The translations under genes were made by a program, and so were the position numbers. This document shows positions 40,342-49,381 of a DNA stretch of 52,403 nucleotides, in pieces. The notes under the pieces are model-generated. The model searched no databases. It worked only from the letters and a program-made list of their open reading frames with translations, and had not been told where the DNA came from. Numbering within the stretch: position 1 is the stretch's first letter; the number at the start of each line of letters is the position of its first letter. This stretch comes from Paracoccus denitrificans (GTDB lineage: Bacteria; Pseudomonadota; Alphaproteobacteria; Rhodobacterales; Rhodobacteraceae), in assembly GCA_003240735.1 (NCBI GenBank), contig QFNE01000020.1, positions 1 through 52,403 of the forward strand. The letters run 5' to 3'.

Positions 40342-41781
40342 TTACATCAGACGGCGGCGGCGTGTCACCTCGATATTCAGATCGCTGACCTTTTTGCGCA
40401 GCGTATTGCGATTGATGCCCAACAGTTCGGCACAGCGCAGCTGATTGCCGCCGGTGGCATCCAGCGCGATTTCGATCAGCGGGCGCTCGACCTCGCGCAG
40501 GATGCGGTCGTAAAGGCCGGCGGGCGGCAGATCGTCGCCATGCAGGTCGAAATAGCGCTGCAGATGTGCCGCCACCGATTGCGACAGCCTGCCAGAGCCG
40601 GACGCCGGCGCCGGTGACGTGGCGGCACCGGTTGAATGCGCGGGCTGGCTGGACTGCGGGGCTGAAAAGGCCGCCGGGGTCGATTGGACTTCGGGTTCAT
40701 CGCTCAGATACGGCCGCAGGTCGGCGGCGGTGATGCGCGACGTTGTCGCGGTCAGCGCGGCGCGGCGCATCAGGTTGTCCAGTTCCCGAACGTTGCCCGG
40801 AAACGGATGCGCACGCAGCAGGTCGGCGGCTTCCTCGGTCAATTCGCGCTGGGGCAACCCCTGGGACGCGGCCCGTGCCAGCAGGTGCCGCGCCAGATCG
40901 GGCACATCGGCCGAACGTGACCGCAGCGGCGGAACCGTCAACGTGACGCCGGCCAGCCGATAGTAAAGGTCCTGCCGCAGGCGACCTGCGCGCATGTCGG
41001 CGTCGGGATCGGACCCGATCGTTGCGACCAGTCGCGGCGCACGCGGCGCCCGGGCGGTGTCGATCTGGGCCATAAGACGCGCTTGCAGCGTGGGCTCGAA
41101 CGCCGCGGCATCTTCGATCACCAGCGTCCCGTCCGCCGCGCGGGCCATGGCGGCCGACAGGGTTTCGGGCGTTTCGGCGGGCGTCACGGTCACCAGCGGC
41201 CCGGTGCGATCGCGCGCGTGTTCGTGCAGCGCGTGGGCGACAGTCGTGCGACCGGTCCCCGGCTCGCCCGAAATCAGGACGGCAAGGTCGGTATTCACGA
41301 CGCGGGCAACGGTGCGGAACAGCGCCTGCATTGCGGGCGCGTGGCCGACCAGAGGCAGCGCGGGGTCTGTAACTGTCTCGGCCCCGTCGACGCTGTCAGA
41401 TTGCCCGCCCCGGCGCGGACGGCGCGCCAGACCTTCGCGGATGCGCGACATCAGTTCGGGCAGATCAAAGGGCTTGGGCAGGTAGTCGAACGCCGCCACT
41501 TCGGTCGCGCGGATCGCCGTGACGATGGTGTTCTGGGCGGAAATCACGATCACCGGCAGATCGGGGCGCAGCCGACTGATCTGGGGGATCACGTCCAGCC
41601 CGTTGCCATCGGGCATCATGACGTCGGTCACCACCAGATCACCGCGCCCTTCCTCGACCCAGCGCAGAAGCTGGCCAAGGCTCGCGGTCGCGTGCACCCG
41701 GCACCCGGCGCGGGTCAGCGCCTGGGTCAGGACGGTGCGGATGCTGCGGTCGTCATCGGCAACAAGAACGGTGCCATCCAT
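40342..41781 (-). CDS. ntrC: Nitrogen regulator NtrC, degenerate ATPase type
   Basis: NtrC (479 aa) is the nitrogen-limitation regulator. The receiver has Asp53 as phospho-acceptor with Asp10-Asp11. The AAA+ domain is shortened: there is no GAFTGA loop. Walker A reads GEPGTGRT (172-179) with Arg178 in place of the normally invariant Lys. The Walker B region is DGTLVIEDAAAF, with the order of the acidic pair changed to Glu-Asp. The C-terminal Fis-type DNA-binding helix is GGNQLRCAELLGINRNTLRK. Rhodobacter capsulatus NtrC also lacks GAFTGA and works with sigma-70 RNA polymerase. The Lys-to-Arg change could weaken ATP use further. It follows ntrB by 10 bases. Confidence 0.92.
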   Translation of the reverse strand: MDGTVLVADDDRSIRTVLTQALTRAGCRVHATASLGQLLRWVEEGRGDLVVTDVMMPDGNGLDVIPQISRLRPDLPVIVISAQNTIVTAIRATEVAAFDYLPKPFDLPELMSRIREGLARRPRRGGQSDSVDGAETVTDPALPLVGHAPAMQALFRTVARVVNTDLAVLISGEPGTGRTTVAHALHEHARDRTGPLVTVTPAETPETLSAAMARAADGTLVIEDAAAFEPTLQARLMAQIDTARAPRAPRLVATIGSDPDADMRAGRLRQDLYYRLAGVTLTVPPLRSRSADVPDLARHLLARAASQGLPQRELTEEAADLLRAHPFPGNVRELDNLMRRAALTATTSRITAADLRPYLSDEPEVQSTPAAFSAPQSSQPAHSTGAATSPAPASGSGRLSQSVAAHLQRYFDLHGDDLPPAGLYDRILREVERPLIEIALDATGGNQLRCAELLGINRNTLRKKVSDLNIEVTRRRRLM

Positions 41782-41791
41782 GGGGATCTCC

Positions 41792-42883
41792 TCAGGCGCG
41801 GGGCAGTGAAAGGCGGAAACAGGTTCGGCCGGGGCGGCTGTCCAGACGGATCAGCGCGCCGTGGTCAGCGACGATCTTGCTGACCAGCGCAAGGCCCAGC
41901 CCGGTGCCGTTTTCACGGCCCGAAATGAACGGCTCGAACACCTGGTCGGCGATGTTGTCGGGGATACCGGGGCCGTCATCCTCGATCTCGATCTGCAGGG
42001 CCAGTGGCGCGCCGTCTTCGGGGGCGCGCACGCTGCCGTCGTAATGGGTGCGGATGCGGATGGTGCCCGGCCCGGCATCGGGGTCGCGGTTGGTGTCCCG
42101 GGCCAACGCCTCGGCCGCGTTGCGCAGAAGGTTCAGAACTGCCTGCATGATCAGGTCCGGATCTGCCTTGGCCATCGGCAGCGACGGGTCGTATTCGTTC
42201 ACGATCCGCGCGGCGATCCCGGTCAACTGGATGCTGCGACGCGCGCGGTCCAGAACATCGTGCAGGTTGATCGCAGACAGCGTCGGCGCAGTTGTGTCTC
42301 CGAACCGCTCGACCTGTTCCAGCAGGGCCACGATCCGTCGGCTTTCATCGACAATCAGATCGGCCAGCTCTTGATCTTCCGCCGACAGGCTGCCGCTGAG
42401 AAGCTGGGCCGCACCGCGGATACCGGCCAGCGGGTTCTTGATTTCATGCGCCAGCATGTCCGACAGACCGATGGCCGAGCGCGCTGCGCGGCGCTGCGCG
42501 GTCCCGTGATTGCCGTGCGGAATGATGATCGCCTGTACTCCGTTCTGAACCTTGCTCAGATGCACGTCCGCCAGCCGGGTCTGAAACCCACCGGTGCGGT
42601 CGCCGATGTCCCACCGCAGTCCCGTGACCGAGGTGGTGTCGTCACCGACAGAGGCCAAAGTCTGGGCCAGCCGAGCATCGACCCTGAGCTTTCCTGACAA
42701 TTTCGGATCGTCAGGGCTTAGCCCCGCGACCGAGCGGGTGGACAGGTTCAGCCAAATCTGCGCGCTGTCGTTCAGCGCGACGAAGTGTCCCCGATCATCG
42801 AACAGCGCAGCCGGTAGGGGCAACGTCGCCCAGTCCGGGCGGGGGGCATTCGGATCAATGACTTCGCCCTGCCCCATCGTCAC
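41792..42883 (-). CDS. ntrB: Nitrogen sensor kinase NtrB
   Basis: NtrB (363 aa) is a soluble kinase/phosphatase that controls NtrC under PII protein command. It has a PAS-like domain (about 20-110), then the H-box MLAHEIKNPLAGIRGAAQLL near residue 145, and the G1/G2 boxes DDGPGIPDNIADQVFEPF and GTGLGLALVSKI. No membrane segment is present. It overlaps the dusB stop by four bases from a GTG at 42883 (GTGA); an ATG at 42877 is an alternative. The dusB-ntrB-ntrC order is that of R. capsulatus nifR3-ntrB-ntrC. Confidence 0.94.
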   Translation of the reverse strand: MTMGQGEVIDPNAPRPDWATLPLPAALFDDRGHFVALNDSAQIWLNLSTRSVAGLSPDDPKLSGKLRVDARLAQTLASVGDDTTSVTGLRWDIGDRTGGFQTRLADVHLSKVQNGVQAIIIPHGNHGTAQRRAARSAIGLSDMLAHEIKNPLAGIRGAAQLLSGSLSAEDQELADLIVDESRRIVALLEQVERFGDTTAPTLSAINLHDVLDRARRSIQLTGIAARIVNEYDPSLPMAKADPDLIMQAVLNLLRNAAEALARDTNRDPDAGPGTIRIRTHYDGSVRAPEDGAPLALQIEIEDDGPGIPDNIADQVFEPFISGRENGTGLGLALVSKIVADHGALIRLDSRPGRTCFRLSLPRA

Positions 42884-43887
42884 GCAGCCTTCGCGCCCGG
42901 GGCGCCGGAAAAAACGGCGGCGATTGCCGCAAACGTCGCCTCGGGCGTCGGCGCCGACATCAACGCCTTGCGCCCGTCAGACGCGCCATTCGCTTCGGCA
43001 TACCAGCCCAAGTGCTTGCGCGCGACGCGCAGGCCAAGTTCGGCGCCGTAATGGGACAGCATGTCGTCATAATGCTGGGCCACGGCATCAGCCAACGCCG
43101 CGCCCTGCGGAATGCCGGGTGCGGGCGATCCGTGCAAAGCGTGGGCGATTTCCGCCGGGCGCCACGGCGCCCCTTGCGCGCCGCGCCCGATCATCACGGC
43201 ATCCGCGCCAGAGGCCGTCAGTGCCGCCCGTGCGGATGCCGCATCGACCACGTCGCCATTCGCGACCACCGGAATTTCCGGCACCGCGGCCCGGACCCGA
43301 CGGATAGCGTGCCAGTCCGCCTGCCCGGTATAGAATTGCGCCCGTGTGCGCCCGTGAACGGTCACCATGCGGACGCCCGCATCACGCGCACGCCGCGCCA
43401 GATCAGGCGCATTCAAGCAGTCATCATCCCACCCAAGGCGCATTTTCAGGGTCACGGGCCGATCAGGCACCGCCGCGACGACGGCATCGATCAGGCCCAA
43501 GGCATGGTCCAGATCGCGCATCAGCGCGGCACCCGACAGTCCGCCAGTCACCTTCTTGGCGGGGCAGCCCATATTGATGTCGACGATGCCCGCACCCATT
43601 CCGGCCACGATGCGGGCGGTTTCGGCCATTGCCCCAGCCTCGCGTCCGGCGATCTGGACGCTGACCGGGACGCCGTCTTCCACCAGCGCCTTGGCGCGGA
43701 CGGCAGCGCGAGTTGACGGACGCGGCGTCACCATCTCGGTCGAAGCGACCATTTCGCTGACCATCAGCCCGATCCCCTGCGGCCCGAAATGACGCGCCAC
43801 GGCCCGCCGGAACGGCAAGTCCGTGATCCCGGCCATGGGGGCCAGAACGATGGGCAACGTGATGCGGATATCGCCAAGTTCGATCAT
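42880..43887 (-). CDS. dusB: tRNA dihydrouridine synthase DusB (NifR3)
   Basis: DusB (335 aa) is an FMN enzyme that reduces uridines in the D-loop of tRNA. The TIM barrel opens with LPIVLAPMAGITDLPFRRAV, and the catalytic Cys108 is in DINMGCPAKKVTGG. The tRNA-binding C-terminus includes MIGRGAQGAPW. The frame extends upstream, but ATG 43887 has AAAGG five bases upstream and the conserved MIELGDIRI start. It is first gene of the dusB-ntrBC unit, so its promoter drives the nitrogen regulators. Upstream is a 242-base gap shared with sdaA, AT-rich near 43978-44070. Confidence 0.95.
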   Translation of the reverse strand: MIELGDIRITLPIVLAPMAGITDLPFRRAVARHFGPQGIGLMVSEMVASTEMVTPRPSTRAAVRAKALVEDGVPVSVQIAGREAGAMAETARIVAGMGAGIVDINMGCPAKKVTGGLSGAALMRDLDHALGLIDAVVAAVPDRPVTLKMRLGWDDDCLNAPDLARRARDAGVRMVTVHGRTRAQFYTGQADWHAIRRVRAAVPEIPVVANGDVVDAASARAALTASGADAVMIGRGAQGAPWRPAEIAHALHGSPAPGIPQGAALADAVAQHYDDMLSHYGAELGLRVARKHLGWYAEANGASDGRKALMSAPTPEATFAAIAAVFSGAPGAKAA

Positions 43888-44129
43888 GGTGGCCTTTCTT
43901 TGCGCAGAGAGGTCATGTCCGCACGGGTCGACAGGGCGTTTCGACCCTACGACCCATCGACATTGGCAGTTCTGCACATAAATTAATCAGTCTGCGACAA
44001 TATGCAGCAAGTGAAATAACTGGTCCAGGCGCAGTAGTTTCGCGACACGCGTATATAACAGGCGCGCAGCTGTGACTTGCGCGATGCCATCGGGGGCATC
44101 ACCTTTGGGATAAATTAGGGCGGTCTGCG

Positions 44130-45512
44130 ATGTTTCTTTCGGTATTCGACCTGTTCAAGATCGGCGTTGGCCCATCTTCGTCCCACACCATGGGGCCGAT
44201 GGTGGCCGGTGCGCGGTTTCTGGATATGGTCCGGGCGGCGCCCTTCAAGGTTCACGGCGTGCGCGCAAGCCTGCATGGCAGTCTGGCCTTCACCGGCAAG
44301 GGCCACGCGACCGACCGGGCGACGATTTTGGGTCTTGCGGGCTTTGTCCCGGCAACGCTTGACCCAGAAAAGGCCGAGGCGACGCTGGCCGACAATGCCG
44401 CCACGAAACTCCTGCATCCCGAAGGCTTGGGCGATCTGCGATTTGACCCAACCACCGACCTGATCTTCGATTTCGACCGAACGCTCGCCGGACACGCGAA
44501 CGGCATGATCCTGATGGCGACTGATGCGCAGGGCGACGTGATCCTGTCCGAAACCTTCTACTCGGTCGGGGGCGGGTTCGTCCTGACCGAGGCGGAACTT
44601 GCCAGCAAAGGCGACGACGACCGCACCGACGACGCGCCGAAGGTGCCGCATCCGTTTTCGTCGGCGGCTGAAATGCTGGACATGGCGCGCGCGTCAGGCC
44701 TGACAATCGCGCAGATGAAGCGGGAGAACGAACGCGTTTTCCGGTCGGACACCGACATTCGCGAAGGCGTCGGTCGGGTCTGGCAGGTCATGCGCGACTG
44801 CATGGACCGGGGCTTGCAGACAGACGGCACGCTGCCGGGTGGTCTCAGCATCCGTCGCCGCGCCAAGGGCATCCACGACGCGCTGATCCGCGAACGCGGC
44901 ATGAACCTGACCGCACCCCACGTCATCAACGACTGGATGTCGACCTATGCGATGGCCGTGAACGAAGAAAACGCCGCAGGTGGGCAGGTGGTAACCGCCC
45001 CCACCAACGGCGCGGCAGGTGTGGTGCCCGCAGTTATCCGGTACTGGCTGGATCATGTGCCAGGCGCTTCTGAACGCCAGCTGGACGATTTCATGCTGAC
45101 GGCGGCCGCCATCGGCGGGCTGATCAAGCACAACGCCAGCATTTCGGGCGCGGAATGCGGTTGTCAGGCCGAAGTCGGCTCTGCCAGTGCGATGGCCGCG
45201 GCGGGCTTGGCGGCCGTGATGGGCGGGACGCCAGAACAGGTTGAAAACGCGGCTGAAATCGCGTTGGAGCATCATCTGGGTATGACCTGCGACCCGGTGC
45301 GCGGACTCGTGCAGGTGCCATGCATTGAGCGGAACGGCCTTGGCGCGATCAAGGCGGTCAGCGCGGCCAGCCTTGCTCTGCGGGGGGACGGCGTCCATTT
45401 CGTGCCGCTGGATGCGGCGATCGAAACGATGCGCCAGACCGGGCAGGACATGTCCCACAAGTACAAGGAAACGTCGCTGGGCGGTTTGGCGGTCAACGTT
45501 CCGAACTGCTAG
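44130..45512 (+). CDS. sdaA: L-serine ammonia-lyase
   Basis: This 460-residue iron-sulfur enzyme converts L-serine to pyruvate and ammonia in the cytoplasm. It is a single-chain enzyme: beta domain residues 1-155 (SVFDLFKIGVGPSSSHTMGP) and alpha domain about 185-455. Cluster ligands include the Cys in GAECGCQAEVGSASAM near residue 350 and the Cys in DPVRGLVQVPCIERNG near 395. TAPTNGAAGVVPAV near 290 is the serine-binding region. It is divergent from dusB. Ammonia release could link it to the adjacent nitrogen regulators, but that is inference. Confidence 0.95.
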   Translation: MFLSVFDLFKIGVGPSSSHTMGPMVAGARFLDMVRAAPFKVHGVRASLHGSLAFTGKGHATDRATILGLAGFVPATLDPEKAEATLADNAATKLLHPEGLGDLRFDPTTDLIFDFDRTLAGHANGMILMATDAQGDVILSETFYSVGGGFVLTEAELASKGDDDRTDDAPKVPHPFSSAAEMLDMARASGLTIAQMKRENERVFRSDTDIREGVGRVWQVMRDCMDRGLQTDGTLPGGLSIRRRAKGIHDALIRERGMNLTAPHVINDWMSTYAMAVNEENAAGGQVVTAPTNGAAGVVPAVIRYWLDHVPGASERQLDDFMLTAAAIGGLIKHNASISGAECGCQAEVGSASAMAAAGLAAVMGGTPEQVENAAEIALEHHLGMTCDPVRGLVQVPCIERNGLGAIKAVSAASLALRGDGVHFVPLDAAIETMRQTGQDMSHKYKETSLGGLAVNVPNC

Positions 45513-45659
45513 GCAAAGACCCGTCGACTGTCACATTCATGGCAGAACGTCGCGCACGCGCCCCGTAAAATGGGTGCAGATGGTCATCTGCGCTTGTCCC
45601 TGAACCCCCTGATTTGCTAGGGCTGGCGGTAACGAACCGAAAAACGGGACAATGATCTG

Positions 45660-46235
45660 ATGAAACTGCGCCTCGCTCTCGTGGCACTGCCGTTTGTGCT
45701 GTCCGCCTGCACCAGCGATTTCGCAATGCCTTGGGACAAGCCCGCCCCGGTTGAACCCTTGGTCGCAGCCCCGGCAGAGCCGGCCAAGCCCTTCATTCCT
45801 GAACCCACTGGCGGATCACCCCGTGACACGCCACTGGAAATCGCCGGGGGCGAGCATCGTGCCGTGTCCACCGCCGACGCCGCGACGCTGAACGTGCGCG
45901 ACTATACCGCTGCAGGCGATGGCTGGCAGGTCGTCGTCGCTGGTAACAAGGCGCAGTTCACGCGTCCGGGCGCCAAGTCTGCCTCGGTCACCGTGCGGCG
46001 CATCGTTTTTGCCAGCGGTGTTGAATATGTCGGCGTCCTGAATGACCGCCCGTTTGCCCTGACCGTTCGCGGCCAGACCTGCGGCGCCCAGCCGATGACG
46101 GCGGTCCTCAAGGCCAATGGCACCACATTCAACGGCTGCGCGGCCCCCGGTGCCACCGCACCTGTCGCCCCGACCGCTTCTGCCGCACCGGCCGCCAAGG
46201 GGTCCCCGGCCCCTGCGGCCAGAACGCCCGCTTGA
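45660..46235 (+). CDS. Lipoprotein of unknown function
   Basis: This 191-residue lipoprotein has a lipobox LSAC with Cys17 after a short signal. Residues about 20-60 are Pro/Ala-rich, a tether. The folded part is about 62-165 and ends with FALTVRGQTCGAQPMTAVLK and NGTTFNGCA, a paired-Cys pattern that resembles COG3650-type lipoproteins; this match is weak. The last 25 residues are Ala/Pro-rich and disordered. It lies 147 bases after sdaA and 99 bases before yjbH, on the same strand. It may belong to the YjbH/YjbF module. The start is preceded by a GGGA site. Confidence 0.75.
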   Translation: MKLRLALVALPFVLSACTSDFAMPWDKPAPVEPLVAAPAEPAKPFIPEPTGGSPRDTPLEIAGGEHRAVSTADAATLNVRDYTAAGDGWQVVVAGNKAQFTRPGAKSASVTVRRIVFASGVEYVGVLNDRPFALTVRGQTCGAQPMTAVLKANGTTFNGCAAPGATAPVAPTASAAPAAKGSPAPAARTPA

Positions 46236-46334
46236 TCCATCCGACTGGCGCAGCCGCGCCAGCCCCGCCCGCAGGAGTGTTGATCTGAACTGTCACGCTC
46301 AAACCCCGGTCCGAACAGAGGGACTGCCGAGAAA

Positions 46335-48551
46335 ATGAACCGACGCTCTCCGATGACACGCTGCCTGCTGGCGACGACCTTGCCCGTGGCCCTTGTGCTG
46401 ACCGCGGCGAACAGCGCCGGTGTCGCCGTTGCGGATCCGATGATCGGCACGCACTTCAACACCTGGGGCCTGCCCGGCGCGATCGATACGCCGACCGCGG
46501 AAATGATGCCGGATGCGACGCTGGGGGCGACGATTTCTGCCTCGGAAATGTCGCAGCGGGTGGGCGTGATGTTCCAGCTTGTGCCACGCGTGTCCGTGGC
46601 GCTGCGCTATTCCAAGTTCGACAGCACCGAACAGAAACGTGGCTATGTCCGCGACCGGTCGTTCGACCTGCGTTACCAGTTCCTGGACGAACAGGGTTGG
46701 CGACCTGCCGTCGCGGTGGGGATTCAGGATGCCATCGGCACCGGGTTCTATTCGGCCGAATACATCGTTGCGACCAAGACCCTGACCCCGCGCCTACGGG
46801 CCAGCGTCGGTCTCGGCTGGGGCCGTCTGGCCAGCAGCGGTGGCATCGGCAAGCCCTTCGGCGACCGACCCGGCCCCGACACGGGCGAAGGCGGCAAGCT
46901 GAACGCGGATACGTGGTTCAAGGGCGAGGTCGCGCCGTTTGCGTCGGTCGCGTTTCAAGCCAATGACCGGCTGACCCTGCTGGCCGAATATTCGGGCGAC
47001 GACTATGAATGCGAAACCGGCCAGACCGAAAACTGCGCTCGCAGCGCATGGCTCAGCGACAAGGACGAGCTGAAGACCCGCCTGAATATCGGCGCGTCCT
47101 ATAAGCTGACCGACAACATGCAGCTGGGCGCCTATGCGCTGGGGGCGCAATCCTATGGGCTGCAATTCACGCTGGCCCTGAACCCGCGGCAGGCACCCTA
47201 TCCGTCGGGGCTGGAAAGTGCGCCCACCCCCGTTCGTCCGCGCCCTGCCCAAAGCGCTGATCCCGAGGGTTGGTCCGGTGCCTGGACGGCCGACCCCACG
47301 GCGCAGCCCGTGATCCAAAAGGCGCTCAGCGATGCGCTGCGCAAGGAAGGCCAGCAGCTGGAAGCGATGTCGCTGTCCCGCGACCGGGCCGAGATTCGCA
47401 TCCGCAACGGCCGCTACATCCAGCAGTCCGAGGCTGTCGGCCGTGCCGCGCGTCTGATGACGCGGGCGCTGCCGTCCTCGGTCGAAACGCTGGTCATCAC
47501 CTCGTCCGAAGACGGGATCCCGACATCTTCCGTGACGCTCCGCCGGTCCGATGTCGAGCGGCTGGAGAACACCGAGGCCGGCCGCATCGCGGCCGTCGCC
47601 CCGCTCAGCGACGCGCCCGCATATCCAGGCGATCTGGTTCGTGAACCCGGCGCGTTTCCGCGGTTTCAGTGGAACCTGAAGCCTTATGCGTCCACAGGTC
47701 TTTTCGACCCGGATGAGCCCTTCCGGTACGAAGTCGGCGCAGAGGCGTCGGCGAAATACGAAATCATCCCCGGCCTTCTGATCGCAGGCTCGGTGCGCCA
47801 GCGCGCGTTCGGCAACGCCAAGCAGGCCGCGCCCGGGAACTATACCGTTGAGGAATATGAGGCGCTATCCGTTCAGGAAGTGACCGAACAGAACAACGGC
47901 ATCTACCGTGTCCGTTCGGACAGCCGGATGCGCACCGGCAACTCCAGCCCCACGATCCCTGACCTGACGCTGAACTGGTATGCCAAGCCGACGCCGACAG
48001 TTTACACCCGCGTGACGCTGGGGCTGTTGGAACGCGACTATGGCGGCGTTTCCACCGAAGCGTTGTGGAAGCCGGTCAACTCTCCCCTCGCGATCGGAGC
48101 CGAGGTGAACCGCGTCAAGAAACGCGCCTTCGACGATGCGCTCGATTTCATCGACTACGAAGTCACGACGGGACATGTGTCGGCCTATTACGAATTCGGC
48201 AACGGCTTTATGACGCAACTTGACGTCGGCAAGTACCTGGCTGGCGACAAGGGCGCGACGCTGTCGCTGACGCGGACTTTCGCGAACGGCTGGGAAATTG
48301 GCGCCTATGCGACAAAGACCGACATCAAGGCCGAAGACTTTGGCGAAGGGTCGTTCGACAAGGGCATTACCTTCAAGGTGCCGCTGGCATGGGCCGTTGG
48401 CACCCCGTCGCAGCGCACGGTTGGCGGAACACTTCAGTCGCTCAACCGCGATGGCGGGGCGCGCCTGAAAGTCAAAGGACGACTTTACGACACGATTCGC
48501 GACAGCCACGCGACGCAGATGTATGATGGTTGGGGGAAATTCTGGCGATGA
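46335..48551 (+). CDS. YjbH-type outer-membrane protein, exopolysaccharide export
   Basis: This 738-residue secreted protein belongs to the YjbH/GfcD family of large outer-membrane beta-barrels that serve extracellular polysaccharide export. A signal peptide (LLATTLPVALVLTAANSAGV, about residues 10-33) precedes the conserved first motif TWGLPGAIDTPTAEMMPDA. Residues 45-290 hold alternating Tyr/Phe strands (SVALRYSKFD, LLAEYSGDDYE). A soluble insert (about 310-430) is followed by a second barrel half (from KPYASTGLFDPD) and the C-terminal signature TIRDSHATQMYDGWGKFWR. Its stop overlaps the YjbF start (ATGA), so the two are coupled. Confidence 0.88.
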   Translation: MNRRSPMTRCLLATTLPVALVLTAANSAGVAVADPMIGTHFNTWGLPGAIDTPTAEMMPDATLGATISASEMSQRVGVMFQLVPRVSVALRYSKFDSTEQKRGYVRDRSFDLRYQFLDEQGWRPAVAVGIQDAIGTGFYSAEYIVATKTLTPRLRASVGLGWGRLASSGGIGKPFGDRPGPDTGEGGKLNADTWFKGEVAPFASVAFQANDRLTLLAEYSGDDYECETGQTENCARSAWLSDKDELKTRLNIGASYKLTDNMQLGAYALGAQSYGLQFTLALNPRQAPYPSGLESAPTPVRPRPAQSADPEGWSGAWTADPTAQPVIQKALSDALRKEGQQLEAMSLSRDRAEIRIRNGRYIQQSEAVGRAARLMTRALPSSVETLVITSSEDGIPTSSVTLRRSDVERLENTEAGRIAAVAPLSDAPAYPGDLVREPGAFPRFQWNLKPYASTGLFDPDEPFRYEVGAEASAKYEIIPGLLIAGSVRQRAFGNAKQAAPGNYTVEEYEALSVQEVTEQNNGIYRVRSDSRMRTGNSSPTIPDLTLNWYAKPTPTVYTRVTLGLLERDYGGVSTEALWKPVNSPLAIGAEVNRVKKRAFDDALDFIDYEVTTGHVSAYYEFGNGFMTQLDVGKYLAGDKGATLSLTRTFANGWEIGAYATKTDIKAEDFGEGSFDKGITFKVPLAWAVGTPSQRTVGGTLQSLNRDGGARLKVKGRLYDTIRDSHATQMYDGWGKFWR

Positions 48552-49219
48552 TCGGTTCACTGGCTCGCGGCACCGCCGCTCTCGCCTGTCTCGCAATTCT
48601 GGGCGCCTGCGGAAACAATGGCGACGGCCGCGAAGATGCAGGCTTCATGGGGGTTGCCCAGCAGGCCGTCGGACAGGTCATCACGACCGGTCAGACCCGC
48701 CGCGCCGCACCCAAAGAGGCCCCGCCGTCCCCACAAGCCATGGCGGCCGAGGCGCTGCGTGTCAATCCGGGCCCGCTGATCATGGCCGGTCTGGAAAGCA
48801 TGAATTCCACCCAGGTGCTCGCCATGATGGGCGAGAACGGGGGCATGCGCACCTACATGACCAAGAACAAGCAGGCCTTGATCATGCGCGGCGGCATTCT
48901 GACCGGTACGCGCGGTCTGGGGAACGACATCTCGGTCGTCGAAGGCGAGCAGGTTGCGGCACTGATCCGCTCCGGCCGCAGCGGGCAGGCTCAGAAGGTC
49001 ATCCGTTACTACTCGGGTGACGGCAAGGAACGTCCACTGCCGACGTTCACCTGCACGGTGGGCCCTGGACCCAAGCCCGGTGTTACGCTGGAAACCTGCG
49101 AAGGCGGCGGCGCGAAGTTTGAAAACAACTATCTGGTCAGCGGCGGAAACATCTCGGTCTCACGGCAATGGGCAGGGCCGGGTTTGGGCTATATTACGAT
49201 CACCCAGTTGCGCCCCTGA
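48548..49219 (+). CDS. YjbF-type lipoprotein, exopolysaccharide export
   Basis: This 223-residue lipoprotein has lipobox LGAC (Cys18) and belongs to the YjbF/GfcB group (group 4 capsule lipoprotein). Landmarks are the middle motif KQALIMRGGILTGTRGLGND near residue 115, Y-rich RYYSGDGKER, and GYITITQLRP at the end. It works with the YjbH-type barrel in the outer membrane, as in E. coli yjbEFGH and gfcABCD. No YjbG/GfcC homologue follows. The start is the ATG at 48548 within the YjbH stop region. A terminator follows. Confidence 0.87.
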   Translation: MIGSLARGTAALACLAILGACGNNGDGREDAGFMGVAQQAVGQVITTGQTRRAAPKEAPPSPQAMAAEALRVNPGPLIMAGLESMNSTQVLAMMGENGGMRTYMTKNKQALIMRGGILTGTRGLGNDISVVEGEQVAALIRSGRSGQAQKVIRYYSGDGKERPLPTFTCTVGPGPKPGVTLETCEGGGAKFENNYLVSGGNISVSRQWAGPGLGYITITQLRP

Positions 49220-49243
49220 AGACGAACACATCTGCAGAAAAAG

Positions 49244-49270
49244 AAACCCGCCATTCCGGCGGGTTTTTTT
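49244..49270 (+). terminator. Rho-independent terminator after yjbF-type gene
   Basis: The stem AACCCGCC / GGCGGGTT with a short ATTCC loop is followed by a run of seven T. It begins 25 bases after the stop and ends the sdaA-to-yjbF direction transcription. Confidence 0.9.
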
Positions 49271-49332
49271 GTGGATAAACCGCAATTGTCGCGCAGATCA
49301 AATCGGCCGAATGGCGCATGCGCAAAAAGAAT

Positions 49333-49356
49333 GGGGCTGACCTTTCGGTCAGCCCC
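49333..49356 (-). terminator. Terminator of the small acidic-tail gene
   Basis: The stem GGGGCTGACC / GGTCAGCCCC with loop TTTC lies 26 bases after the small gene's end on the minus strand. On that strand it is followed by ATTCTTTTTG. It backs directly onto the yjbF terminator. Confidence 0.85.
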
Positions 49357-49381
49357 AAAACCATCGGTCCGTTAGGACAGA

